This document shows positions 25,017-32,516 of a stretch of DNA of 64,000 bases, piece by piece. A program made the translations under genes and the position numbers. The first letter of the stretch is position 1. The number at the start of each line of letters is the position of its first letter. Below the pieces are notes generated by a model, which was not told the origin of the DNA, searched no databases, and saw only the letters and a list, made by a program, of their open reading frames with translations. Source of the DNA: Polyangiaceae bacterium (GTDB taxonomy: Bacteria > Myxococcota_A > Polyangia > Polyangiales > Polyangiaceae); the NCBI GenBank assembly GCA_020633235.1, contig JACKEA010000001.1, positions 1,612,001 to 1,676,000 on the forward strand. The letters run 5' to 3'.

Positions 25017-25074
25017 GTAACCGTCCAGATATGGACGCCCTTCACGGCTGGGGCCAGGCCGCCGATGCTCGCGC

Positions 25075-25380
25075 GTGATGGCACGACGTGTGAGCAAGAA
25101 TTGGCCGGCAATCGTGGCGGTGGCAGAGAAATCGCAGGGACCACTGACGGTGGTGGCGAAGCAGCACGGCGTGACGCTGGCGGCGCTGAAGTACCACCTG
25201 TACAAGTCACGTCGGGCCGGTGGCGGCCGGGGCGACGTCAAAGTGTTGCCGGTGCGTACGGATGACGCGACGCCAGCGCTGTCGGTGCAAGTGGGCTCGA
25301 TGAGCCTGCAATTCCGCGAAGATTGCGATCCTGAGTTCATTGCTGGGGTACTGCGGGCGCTGGCTGAGCGCCCGTGCTGA
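25075..25380 (+). CDS. tnpA: IS66 TnpA-like accessory protein (element A)
   Basis: About 101 aa. The helix-turn-helix segment KSQGPLTVVAKQHGVTLAALKYHLYKSRR binds DNA as in IS66 OrfA, and the C-terminal half (LSVQVGSMSLQFREDCDPEFIAGVLRALAE) matches the TnpA beta strand plus final helix. The start is GTG 25075 or ATG 25078. Its end overlaps tnpB (25374) as usual for IS66. Confidence 0.85.
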   Translation: MMARRVSKNWPAIVAVAEKSQGPLTVVAKQHGVTLAALKYHLYKSRRAGGGRGDVKVLPVRTDDATPALSVQVGSMSLQFREDCDPEFIAGVLRALAERPC

Positions 25381-25468
25381 CGCTGCCGCCGAGCGTCAAG
25401 ATCTACCTCGCCGTAGAGCCGGTGGATCTACGCCGCGGGCACGACGGGCTCAGCAAGATCGTGCAGGG
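25374..25468 (+). pseudogene. tnpB: tnpB of IS66 element A, 5' fragment
   Basis: The TnpB opening (LTLPPSVKIYLAVEPVDLRR) is followed by GLSKIVQG and is cut at 25468 by the inner transposon. Joining to 29011 restores IVQGQWGLDVFAGHLFVF and a 133-codon tnpB (95 + 307 bases = 134 codons with stop). Confidence 0.88.
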
Positions 25469-25583
25469 TGTTGTTTCCCGCGCTGTCCCACCGCTTGATT
25501 GTCGCGGAGAGCGCCCGCGGGCGACCGGTGGATTCCCGGATTGCGGGGCAGGGTTAGAGGCAAGGGAGCATGGTTTGAATGCA

Positions 25584-25615
25584 GGAAGCCCGGCGGCTAA
25601 TGCCGCCGGGCTTCC
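25584..25615 (-). terminator. Terminator of the four-gene transposon
   Basis: A perfect 14-bp stem GGAAGCCCGGCGGC / GCCGCCGGGCTTCC with loop taat, 23 bases past the last gene of the transposon. Confidence 0.75.
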
Positions 25616-25638
25616 GTCGTAGCGGAGCGACAGGGCGG

Positions 25639-25914
25639 TCAGAAGGGGATGTCGTCGCGGTGAGCGATCATGTCGTGGAGCGAGCCGAGGTAGTCAGTGA
25701 CGGCGAGCTGGAGCGCGGTCGACAAGGCGGTGATGGACTGCGCTTGTCGCAACATCGAGTCGCCGGATGCGAGGGACAACGGGTCGCGCGGAAGGCGCGG
25801 GTGGCGGCTCTCGAGCGCCGCCGAGAGGGTCTGCCGTGCGGCGCAGGTGACCGCCGCTGCGCCGAAGATGGGGTCCTCGATCATGTGGCAATGGCGGATG
25901 AGCCTGGGATTCAT
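25639..25914 (-). CDS. Small transposon-encoded protein
   Basis: 91 aa (MNPRLIRHCHMIEDPIFGAA...), helical, with LSAALESRHPRLPRDPLSLASGD and a C-terminus SLHDMIAHRDDIPF. Its ATG at 25914 overlaps the TGA of the ATPase gene (TGATG), so it is translated as the third gene of the unit. Family unknown; the conserved position suggests a role in transposition. Confidence 0.65.
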   Translation of the reverse strand: MNPRLIRHCHMIEDPIFGAAAVTCAARQTLSAALESRHPRLPRDPLSLASGDSMLRQAQSITALSTALQLAVTDYLGSLHDMIAHRDDIPF

Positions 25915-26711
25915 CACGACACCTCCGCCATGGCAGCCTGGACCTGTTCCGCGGCGACAGCCTTGGTCTTGGCGAGCGCGGCGGCCATGAGAGCGTGGTG
26001 GGCAACGAGGTTGACCTTGCGGGGCAATCCGCTGCTTGCCTGGTAGAGCGCCTCCTGGGCTGCGGGCTCGAAGAGCGGCAGCTCGGTGCCGGCGAGGCGC
26101 AGGAGGTGTGCGAGGTAGGGGCCGAGCTCGTCGCGAGAGAGACCGGCGATGTGTGCGCGGACGACGACGCGCTGGGAGAGCGCCTCATGCACGGCCATGC
26201 CGAGCCTGCGCCGGAGCTCGGGGTGACCGACGAGGAGCAGGCAGAGGCGGTTGTCGGAGTCCATCGAGTAGTTGGTGAGCAAGCGCAGATCCTCGAGCAC
26301 GTCGCTGCGCAGATGATGGGCCTCGTCGACGATGAGCAAGGGCTTCTGGCGCGCCTCGCCCGAGAGGCGCGTCACCTCGGCGCGGATCTGGCGGAAGAGT
26401 GCGGCGCGGTTGCGCTCGGTGGGCAGGCCGAATTCCCAGGCGATGGTCTTGTAGAGGTCCATGACGTTGCCCGTGGAGAGCGAGACGTACAGAACGCGGT
26501 GCAAACCGGCGTGCAGTCCAGCGACGACCTTTCGACAAGCGGTGGTCTTGCCGCTGCCGCTCTCGCCGGTGACGATGCCGATGCCGCGTAGATCCAGCAG
26601 GTGAGCGAGGCGCGCCTCCAACTCGCGGAGGGAGCCGGAGGGGAACAGCTCGTCGGGCTCGATGGCCTTGCCGAAGGGGTGGCGGGTGAGGCCGAAATGC
26701 TTGCGGTACAT
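25914..26711 (-). CDS. ExeA-family AAA ATPase of the transposon
   Basis: 265 aa. Opens MYRKHFGLTRHPFGKAIEP, the standard ExeA/TniB-like start, then Walker A GESGSGKTT at 49-57, Walker B LLIVDEAHHL (Asp129-Glu130), sensor region LLLVGHPELRRRL and a C-terminal winged-helix-like part (SSGLPRKVNLVAHHALMAA). It likely acts as the ATP-dependent target-selection or assembly partner of the integrase, as TniB/TnsC/MuB do. The ATG overlaps the integrase stop (TGATG). Confidence 0.88.
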   Translation of the reverse strand: MYRKHFGLTRHPFGKAIEPDELFPSGSLRELEARLAHLLDLRGIGIVTGESGSGKTTACRKVVAGLHAGLHRVLYVSLSTGNVMDLYKTIAWEFGLPTERNRAALFRQIRAEVTRLSGEARQKPLLIVDEAHHLRSDVLEDLRLLTNYSMDSDNRLCLLLVGHPELRRRLGMAVHEALSQRVVVRAHIAGLSRDELGPYLAHLLRLAGTELPLFEPAAQEALYQASSGLPRKVNLVAHHALMAAALAKTKAVAAEQVQAAMAEVS

Positions 26712-28126
26712 CACTTCACCGCCTTGTCGTCGTCGGCCGCGTTGGACTGGAAGTCGCTCATGCGCAGACCCTGTGCGGGAGGGTCGGGCGGGGTGTCGGC
26801 GACGGGCATGCGGCGGTCGCCGTTGCGACGGACGAAGCAGTTGGCGTAGGCATCGACGCGCTTGGCGAGCTGGATCTGGCTGCCGCGATGCCACACCTGG
26901 ACGTTGCGACGGTCGCGGGGACGGGAGGGGTCGTAACGGAGCACGACGGTGTCGCCGACGAGCACGGCGTCGACCTCGTAGACGACACCATCGAGGGAGA
27001 CGGTGCGGTCGGACTGCACCCGGCGTTTCTGCTCGAACAGGAACAGGTCGGCGACGCCTGGGTCGGCGAGGCGCACGTCGCTGGAGCGGGCTGCCCAGCG
27101 GTCGGCGGGCGCCTCGCCGTCGAGACCGCGGTGGGGGCTCTGGTGGTACTCGCCCTCGATCCAGGCCCAGAGGCGGCGATTGAGCGCCTCGATGGACTTG
27201 GTGTCGTCGGCGCCGAGTTGCACGAGCAGGCTCATGCGTACCGTGCGGAACCAGCGCTCCATCTTACCCTTGCCCTGGGGCGTATAGGGGCGGGCGTGGA
27301 TGAGGGTGACGCCCAGCTTGGCGCAGACGAGGGCGAGGTGGCGCGAGCGGAAGGCAGCGCCGTTGTCGACGTACAGGCGCTTGGGGATACCGCGGCGACG
27401 GATGGCTTGCTCGAACACCGGCAGGAACGCCGCGACGCTCTCGCTCGGCGCGAAGCTAGCATAGGGGACGATGCGCGTGGCGTCGTCGATCATCGCGAGC
27501 AGATAGCTCTTGCGCTGTCGCCCCTCGATGCGCACGGAGGGGCCGTGCATCACGTCGCTCATCCACAGCTCGCCGGCCTGGTCGAACGAGAAGCGCCGGC
27601 GGTCGTTGCTGGTCGGCTCCCCCGGCTTCTTCTGCATCAGGCCTGCACGCGCTAACAAGCGGTGCACGGTGGACGGTGCGAGCACGACGTCGTCGGGTAT
27701 CCGAGCGAACCTCGAAACGTGCTCGATCACGAGCGCGACGCTGAAGTCGGGATGCTGGTCCTTGGTCTCGCACAACACGTCGGCGACGCACTGCGGAATG
27801 GCGCGTGCCGAGCCTCGATCCTTGCGAGCCTTGGGTAGCAGAGCGTCGAAGCCGCCGCGCCGATAGTCGCGCAGCCAGCCGCGGATCGTCTCCGCCTCGA
27901 CGCGGCGCCGGAGCGTGCCGGGGATGTCCCACTCCCGCGCGGCCTTGTCGCGCAAGAGCGCGTACAAGCCGCGGTGACCGGGCTCGAGGTGGATGAGGTC
28001 GGCGATCACGCCGTACCGGAACAGAGCGATCTGTTGGCGGCGCTCCGCATCGGCCTGCTCGTGCTCGCTGAGGGTGATCGGCGGCGCACCATGGGTCCTG
28101 GGCGGTCGGGGCTTTTCTGTTGTCAT
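26711..28126 (-). CDS. DDE integrase/transposase (rve fold) of the transposon
   Basis: 471 aa. N-terminal helix-turn-helix region (TIRGWLRDYRRGGFDALLP; TVHRLLARAGL), then the rve catalytic core with Asp191 (LWMSDVMHG), Asp254 (YVDNGAAF) and Glu290 (GKMERWFR), followed by a mu-type beta-barrel C-domain (VVYEVDAVLVGDTVVLRYDP). Fits the IS481/Mu/TniA-like group that cuts DNA with TGT/ACA ends. Intact and probably functional. ATG 28126. Confidence 0.9.
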   Translation of the reverse strand: MTTEKPRPPRTHGAPPITLSEHEQADAERRQQIALFRYGVIADLIHLEPGHRGLYALLRDKAAREWDIPGTLRRRVEAETIRGWLRDYRRGGFDALLPKARKDRGSARAIPQCVADVLCETKDQHPDFSVALVIEHVSRFARIPDDVVLAPSTVHRLLARAGLMQKKPGEPTSNDRRRFSFDQAGELWMSDVMHGPSVRIEGRQRKSYLLAMIDDATRIVPYASFAPSESVAAFLPVFEQAIRRRGIPKRLYVDNGAAFRSRHLALVCAKLGVTLIHARPYTPQGKGKMERWFRTVRMSLLVQLGADDTKSIEALNRRLWAWIEGEYHQSPHRGLDGEAPADRWAARSSDVRLADPGVADLFLFEQKRRVQSDRTVSLDGVVYEVDAVLVGDTVVLRYDPSRPRDRRNVQVWHRGSQIQLAKRVDAYANCFVRRNGDRRMPVADTPPDPPAQGLRMSDFQSNAADDDKAVK

Positions 28127-28132
28127 GGTCTG

Positions 28133-28175
28133 CTCCTGGGTGTGCGCCCCGGTCCTTCCGGGGTGCGCCCCAGGA
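28133..28175 (-). terminator. Hairpin between zinc-ribbon gene and integrase gene
   Basis: Imperfect ~19-bp inverted repeat: CTCCTGGG at one end pairs with CCCAGGAG at the other, with GCGCCCCGG / CCGGGGTGCGC inside. It may separate expression of the zinc-ribbon gene from the integrase operon. Confidence 0.5.
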
Positions 28176-28176
28176 G

Positions 28177-28839
28177 CTACTGGCCCCGCTCCGGCGGGTC
28201 CGGCCCCATGTCGTGTGGGTGCCCAACAGCACGCTCCGGTCGCCTGCGCGCCCGGGCTCCGAATCCGAGCGGCGCGGGCAATGTCCGCAGCAGGTGGGAC
28301 GCGAGTCTGCGCAGCGCGACGAGCGCGCTCACCACGCCGAGCCGCTCACGCACGGCGACGATCGTCGGCGCGCAGCCGGACAGCACCGGCAGTGACGTCA
28401 CCGCAGCCAGCAGCCCCGCCTCGACGGCTATCATACGTCGGCGCAACCAGCGCAGCACCGACGGTAGCGTGACCACTTCGCCGGACTCGGCGGGGCGCAG
28501 CAGGGCGGCTGCTCCCTCCGTCGTCCTGGCTGCCTGCGCCGCGGCGACAACCCCCTCTATCTCCTCCAGCGTCCCAGGCATCCGGGCAGCGAGAAAGTCG
28601 GGCAGCAGGCTGATGGTGACCCCTGACTTGGGACACAGCAACCGCGCGACCCGCACGCCAGTCGGGCTCTTGCGCGTGTAGCTCCCGTGCCCAACCAGGC
28701 CACAATCGCCCTCGGGATGCAGCGGGCATTGCTCCAAAGTTGCGCAGCGCCACGCCTCCTGCGTAACGTACTGCTCGCTGGTAAGGGTCGTATCCCAACG
28801 AATCTGCACGATCCTGCCGGCCGGGTCCGTGCGCGGCAA
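28177..28839 (-). CDS. Zinc-ribbon protein of the transposon (DUF6431-like)
   Basis: About 220 aa, TTG start at 28839 uncertain. A Cys/His cluster (CATLEQCPLHPEGDCGLVGHGSYTR ... LLCPKSGVTISLLPDFL) is a plausible zinc ribbon, and the C-terminal part is Arg-rich and helical. Proteins like this accompany integrase plus ExeA-type ATPase units and may help bind DNA. The family label is from memory of that gene context, not from a search. Confidence 0.6.
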   Translation of the reverse strand: MPRTDPAGRIVQIRWDTTLTSEQYVTQEAWRCATLEQCPLHPEGDCGLVGHGSYTRKSPTGVRVARLLCPKSGVTISLLPDFLAARMPGTLEEIEGVVAAAQAARTTEGAAALLRPAESGEVVTLPSVLRWLRRRMIAVEAGLLAAVTSLPVLSGCAPTIVAVRERLGVVSALVALRRLASHLLRTLPAPLGFGARARRRPERAVGHPHDMGPDPPERGQ

Positions 28840-29010
28840 CGCAGCGGACCAACCTTTCGGCGATCAGCGTCCCGCGGGTCCGCCTCCCAGGAAAGAACAA
28901 CGGCGAACCTCTCCGGAATCCCTCCCCGTCTCACTACGACCAACGAGCGCATCGGCCGGGAAGAACACGCCGGGGGATCACGACCGAACGTGAGACCCTA
29001 CAGTGCAGGG

Positions 29011-29317
29011 CCAGTGGGGCCTGGACGTGTTCGCCGGGCACCTGTTCGTCTTCCTCGGGCGGCGACTCGACCGCTGCAAGATCTTGTTCTGGGATCGCGG
29101 CGGGCTGGTGCTGTACTACAAGCGCCTGGAGCGCGGGCGATTCCGCATGCCTCGTGTGACCGCCGACGGTCGAGCCGTACAGATGGACGCCACGGAGCTC
29201 GCGATGCTGCTCGACGGGATCGACGTAGCCCGGGTTCAGCGACCAACGCCCTGGGCGCCCGGCGTAAAAAAGACACGTGCGGGCATTTCAGGGATCGACA
29301 AGTCAGCCTCGATGTGA
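29011..29317 (+). pseudogene. tnpB: tnpB of IS66 element A, 3' fragment
   Basis: Continues the TnpB core (FAGHLFVFLGRRLDRCKILF, WDRGGLVLYYKRLERGRF) to a stop at 29317. With the 5' fragment it makes a normal-length TnpB, so the gene was intact until the inner transposon arrived. Confidence 0.88.
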
Positions 29318-29330
29318 TCAACCCTAGGGG

Positions 29331-30806
29331 TTGGTCCCGCCTCCCGACGATCACGACTGCGGCTGGAAACAATACGCCAGAGCGCAGCAAGACAAGCTCG
29401 AAGCTCAAGAGAAGCTGCTCGAGGAGCTGACGCAGAAGCTCAGCACCGTCACGGACAAGCTCGACACTCTCGAGCGGCTTCGCCGAGGCCACGAGAGCGA
29501 GCGGCGCAAGAAATCCAAAATGCCGCCGCCAGCGGCCAAGCAAAACGCGCCGGGACAAGCCGCGAAAAAGCGCAGTGCCCGTAGAAAGCAGCGTGAGGAC
29601 CGCGTCGAAACTCAAGTGGTGCCCGTGCCACTTCCACCGGAAGCCTGCACGTGCCCTCGATGTGGCAACCCCAAGCTGCGTAAGGTCGGCAAGGGTAAGC
29701 CGTCGGTTGTTTGGGAGTGGGTGTCGGGTCATTTCCGCCGCAACGTCTACATGCGCGAGACCGGCTCCTGTCGCTGCGGGCACATCGTTACCGCGCCTGC
29801 GCCCGATCGCGTGGGCGAGAAGATCCGCTACGCGCCGAGCTTCATCGCGCACCTCATCGTCAACAAATGTGGCGACACTAACCCGCAATATCGGCTCGAA
29901 AAGACCTATCGGAATCTGAAGATCCCGATGTCGCGCAGCACCATGTGCTCGCTGGTACATCGCGGCGCAGAGGAGCTCACCCCTCTGTACAACGAGATGC
30001 TGAAGGACGTGCCGGCGGCTGCTGACGTTCACGCCGACGAAACCAGCGCCCGGCAGCAAGACTTGGACAAGCGTGCGTTCATGTGGACCTTCGTCACGCC
30101 GACCTTCGTCGTGTACCGCTACGCCACCACCCGCAGCGGCAGCGTGCCGGAAGGCGTCCTAGGCGATTCGACCGGGCGCTTGGTCGTTGACCAGTACACC
30201 GGCTACAACAAGGTCACCTCGGCCGGACGCCGCCAGCGCGCCGGATGCTTGGCTCACGCTCGGCGCAAGATCTTCGAGCAGAAAGAGCATCCCGAAGCTG
30301 CTGAAGCCCTCGACCTGATCAGCGAGATCTACAAGCTTGAGGCGGACGCGAAAGCCGCAAGCATCATCGGCACTGATGCCCATCTCCAGATGCGCGTGTC
30401 CAAGTCCCGTCCGCTCTTCGCACAGCTTTTGTGCTGGGGCCGACGGCATCGCGGCTCGTTTCCTCCGCGCTCGGGCATGGGCCGAGCCATCGGCTACCTC
30501 CTCAAGTACTTCCGCGAGCTCGGCGTGTTCCTGAGACACGCGACAATTCCGCCGGACAACAACATTGCCGAGGCTTCGCTTCGCCGCATTGCCCTCGGTC
30601 GGTCTAACTACCTGTTCTTCGGGCACGAAAACGCCGGCCAGAACTTCGCTGTGCTCTACTCCCTCGTCGCGAGCTGCGAAAAACACGGCGTCAACGCCAT
30701 CGACTACCTCACCGATGTGCTCATCCGCGTGCAGAAGCACCCGGCAAGTCGAATCCAAGAGCTGCTGCCCGATCAGTGGAAACCGCCCGACGCGGCCCCT
30801 GACTGA
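29331..30806 (+). CDS. tnpC: IS66 TnpC transposase (element A), intact
   Basis: 491 aa. N-terminal coiled coil (EAQEKLLEELTQKLSTVTDKLDTLERL), basic linker, a zinc finger (CTCPRCGNPKL ... GSCRCGHI), then the IS66 catalytic domain: ADVHADETSARQ, GRLVVDQYTGYNK, LAHARRKIFE, and the C-terminal PPDNNIAEASLRRIALGRSNYLFFG. The TTG start at 29331 follows the tnpB stop by 13 bases. The enzyme looks complete, though its tnpB partner is broken. Confidence 0.92.
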   Translation: MVPPPDDHDCGWKQYARAQQDKLEAQEKLLEELTQKLSTVTDKLDTLERLRRGHESERRKKSKMPPPAAKQNAPGQAAKKRSARRKQREDRVETQVVPVPLPPEACTCPRCGNPKLRKVGKGKPSVVWEWVSGHFRRNVYMRETGSCRCGHIVTAPAPDRVGEKIRYAPSFIAHLIVNKCGDTNPQYRLEKTYRNLKIPMSRSTMCSLVHRGAEELTPLYNEMLKDVPAAADVHADETSARQQDLDKRAFMWTFVTPTFVVYRYATTRSGSVPEGVLGDSTGRLVVDQYTGYNKVTSAGRRQRAGCLAHARRKIFEQKEHPEAAEALDLISEIYKLEADAKAASIIGTDAHLQMRVSKSRPLFAQLLCWGRRHRGSFPPRSGMGRAIGYLLKYFRELGVFLRHATIPPDNNIAEASLRRIALGRSNYLFFGHENAGQNFAVLYSLVASCEKHGVNAIDYLTDVLIRVQKHPASRIQELLPDQWKPPDAAPD

Positions 30807-30920
30807 AACCGCCCATTTTTTCGGCTTGCCTGCTCCTCCGCTCTGCATCGTGCGGCTCGCACGATGCAATTTTCGGCAACTACGCGCTAGGCGTCCGAAT
30901 GGAGACGGTTACGAAATGCC

Positions 30921-31682
30921 CGATTGCACGTGAGTGGTTGTGCGGTGGATCGGAATCCCGCCGCACCGTGGGGGCGCCCCGTCACTGCCCCGGGTGCGAG
31001 GGATTGCGTGCTCGCCGTGAGTTGGGACGACGGCGAGCTAGCCTATCCGATCCTGGTCGATCCTAGCTGGAGTCAGACAACCGCGATGGCGGTACCCCGG
31101 ACGCTTCACGTTATGAAGGGCGCGGGGACTCGTGTTCTCGTTGCCGGCGGAGCCAACCTGTCCGGGGTGCTCAGTTCTGCCGAACTGTACTGCTCGAGCG
31201 GGATTGGTTGCGTTCAGGGTACGTGGACGATCACGGGGAGTATGGCTACTGCGCGCTACTTCCATTCGGCGATGGCTTACGCAGACCTGAGCGGAGGAGG
31301 GAACGTTTATCTGTCGAATTCCGTCATGGCGATCGGCGGGTTTGGCTCTTCGAACAACGCGCTAGCGACGTGCGAGATATTCAGCGCCAGTACGGGAACT
31401 TGGTCTGCGGGCCCGACAATGAACTCTGCTCGTGTGGGTGCGGCGGTTGCGAGGTATGACGCGGGCAAGTTTCTTGTAGCCGGTGGTGTGAACTCCAGCG
31501 GAACGCTGCTGGCTTCCGCGGAAGGGCTGTCGTGGGGCGGGGCGTGGAGCTCGCTCGCATCTATGAGCACGGCACGAGCACTTCACACGGCGACGACAAT
31601 ATTCACGACCGTTCCCACCTACAACGCCTCCCAGACGCCCGTTCTCGTTGCCGGGGGCGTTGACAGTGGCAACCAGTCCATC
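30921..31682 (+). pseudogene. Kelch-repeat protein gene, fragment 2 of 3
   Basis: Middle part, in frame with fragment 1 after removal of element A. It encodes the link domain (SGCAVDRNPAAPWGRPVTAPGA, LAYPILVDPSW) and kelch-type repeats (MAVPRTLHVMKGAGTRVLVAGG, MATARYFHSAMAY, MNSARVGAAVARYDAGKFLVAGG). Cut at 31682 by IS66 element B: AGTCCATC (31675-31682) recurs at 34682-34689. Confidence 0.9.
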
Positions 31683-31742
31683 GTAACCCCTCCACGTACG
31701 GCGTCTGGACGATCGGGCCTGCCGGGTGGCAGGAGAGGGGGG

Positions 31743-32087
31743 ATGGCGAATGCGAAGCAAGGGGTTGGTGCGGGACGTCAACGATGGAGCGCCCGGGAAG
31801 CCGAAGAGATGCTGCGACGGCTCGACGCATCGGGGCTGTCCGCGCGCAAGTTTGCGCAACGCGAGGGCATCAATGCGCAGAGGCTCTACTGGTGGCGTGA
31901 GCGCCAGGGGAAGAAGGCGAGAAAGAAGAGCGGCCCTAAGTTTGTGGAGTTGTCTGCCAGCGGGTTGGGGGCCGCGGCCCAGCTCGAGGTCGTGCTCTTG
32001 TCGGGGCGTGTGCTGCGTTTCCCGGCCAGCCTGGATGAGCGAGCGCTGGTTCGTTGGCTCTCTGCTTTGGAGCAGCGCCAGTGCTGA
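31743..32087 (+). CDS. tnpA: IS66 TnpA-like accessory protein (element B)
   Basis: 114 aa. Helix-turn-helix WSAREAEEMLRRLDASGLSARKFAQREGINAQRLYWWRER, then a TnpA C-terminus (LEVVLLSGRVLRFPASLDERALVRWLSALE). The start is ATG 31743. The upstream frame is continuous with the kelch fragment only by chance. Confidence 0.88.
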   Translation: MANAKQGVGAGRQRWSAREAEEMLRRLDASGLSARKFAQREGINAQRLYWWRERQGKKARKKSGPKFVELSASGLGAAAQLEVVLLSGRVLRFPASLDERALVRWLSALEQRQC

Positions 32088-32482
32088 GCCTGCCGCCCAG
32101 CGTGCGACTGTTCATGGCGACTCAACCTGTCGATGGGCGCAAAGGCCCAGATAGCCTGTTGGCCCTGATCCGGGATGTGCTGGGCTACGATCCCTTCAGC
32201 GGGCACCTGTTCATCTTCTTCACCAAACGCTCTGACCGTGTACGCATCGTCTACTGGGATCGGGACGGTATCGCGATGTGGACGAAACGCCTCGAGCGCG
32301 GGCGATTTCGCCCGGGTTTCTCGGCCGATGGTAACTTCGCCGCCCGCTCGCTCGAGGCCGCCGAGCTGGCGCTGATCATCGAAGGAATCGACCTTGCTGG
32401 GGCCCGACGACGTCCCCGGTGGGAGCCGCGACGCGCAGTGCCGCGAGCAGCACTCGCGCAAATTTCTTCTGCTGCCGGGTGA
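32081..32482 (+). CDS. tnpB: IS66 TnpB (element B)
   Basis: 133 aa from GTG 32081 (overlapping the tnpA stop), the IS66 Orf2 family: LSLPPSVRLFMATQPVDGRKG, FSGHLFIFFTKRSDRVRIVYWDRDGIAMWTKRLERGRF. Intact. Essential for IS66 transposition, role not known in detail. Confidence 0.9.
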   Translation: MLSLPPSVRLFMATQPVDGRKGPDSLLALIRDVLGYDPFSGHLFIFFTKRSDRVRIVYWDRDGIAMWTKRLERGRFRPGFSADGNFAARSLEAAELALIIEGIDLAGARRRPRWEPRRAVPRAALAQISSAAG

Positions 32483-32516
32483 CTTTGTCGGGGCCCTGAC
32501 GCGTCTAACGCGTTGG

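Larger units (their letters stand above)
25469..29002 (-). mobile_element. Four-gene transposon with TGT/ACA ends (IS481/Tn7-like integrase plus ExeA-type ATPase)
   Basis: 3534 bp. Starts TGTTG at 25469 and ends CTACA at 29002, flanked by the direct repeat GTGCAGGG (25461-25468 and 29003-29010). The ends are only loosely inverted (TGTNG then scattered matches). All genes are on the minus strand: zinc-ribbon protein, DDE integrase, AAA ATPase, small protein; the last three are coupled by TGATG overlaps. An integrase with an AAA ATPase recalls Tn7/Mu/Tn552-type target selection. It sits inside tnpB of IS66 element A, so it arrived later than that element. Confidence 0.88.
25017..30912. mobile_element. 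IS66-family element A, interrupted by a second transposon
   Basis: Ends GTAACCGTC at 25017 and, reversed, at 30912 (GTAACCGTC...GGACGCC shared in both), typical of IS66 GTAA-type termini. Flanked by the perfect 8-bp duplication GAAATGCC, the normal IS66 target duplication size. It carries tnpA, tnpB and tnpC in the usual order. Total 5896 bp, but 3534 bp plus an 8-bp duplication belong to an element inserted in tnpB, leaving a 2354-bp IS66. Confidence 0.93.

Noticed and set aside
29003..29010. Target duplication of 5 bp (Tn7-like) for the inner transposon
   Set aside because: The full 8-bp GTGCAGGG is repeated directly outside TGT and ACA ends, and an 8-bp duplication restores tnpB exactly, so 8 bp is preferred.
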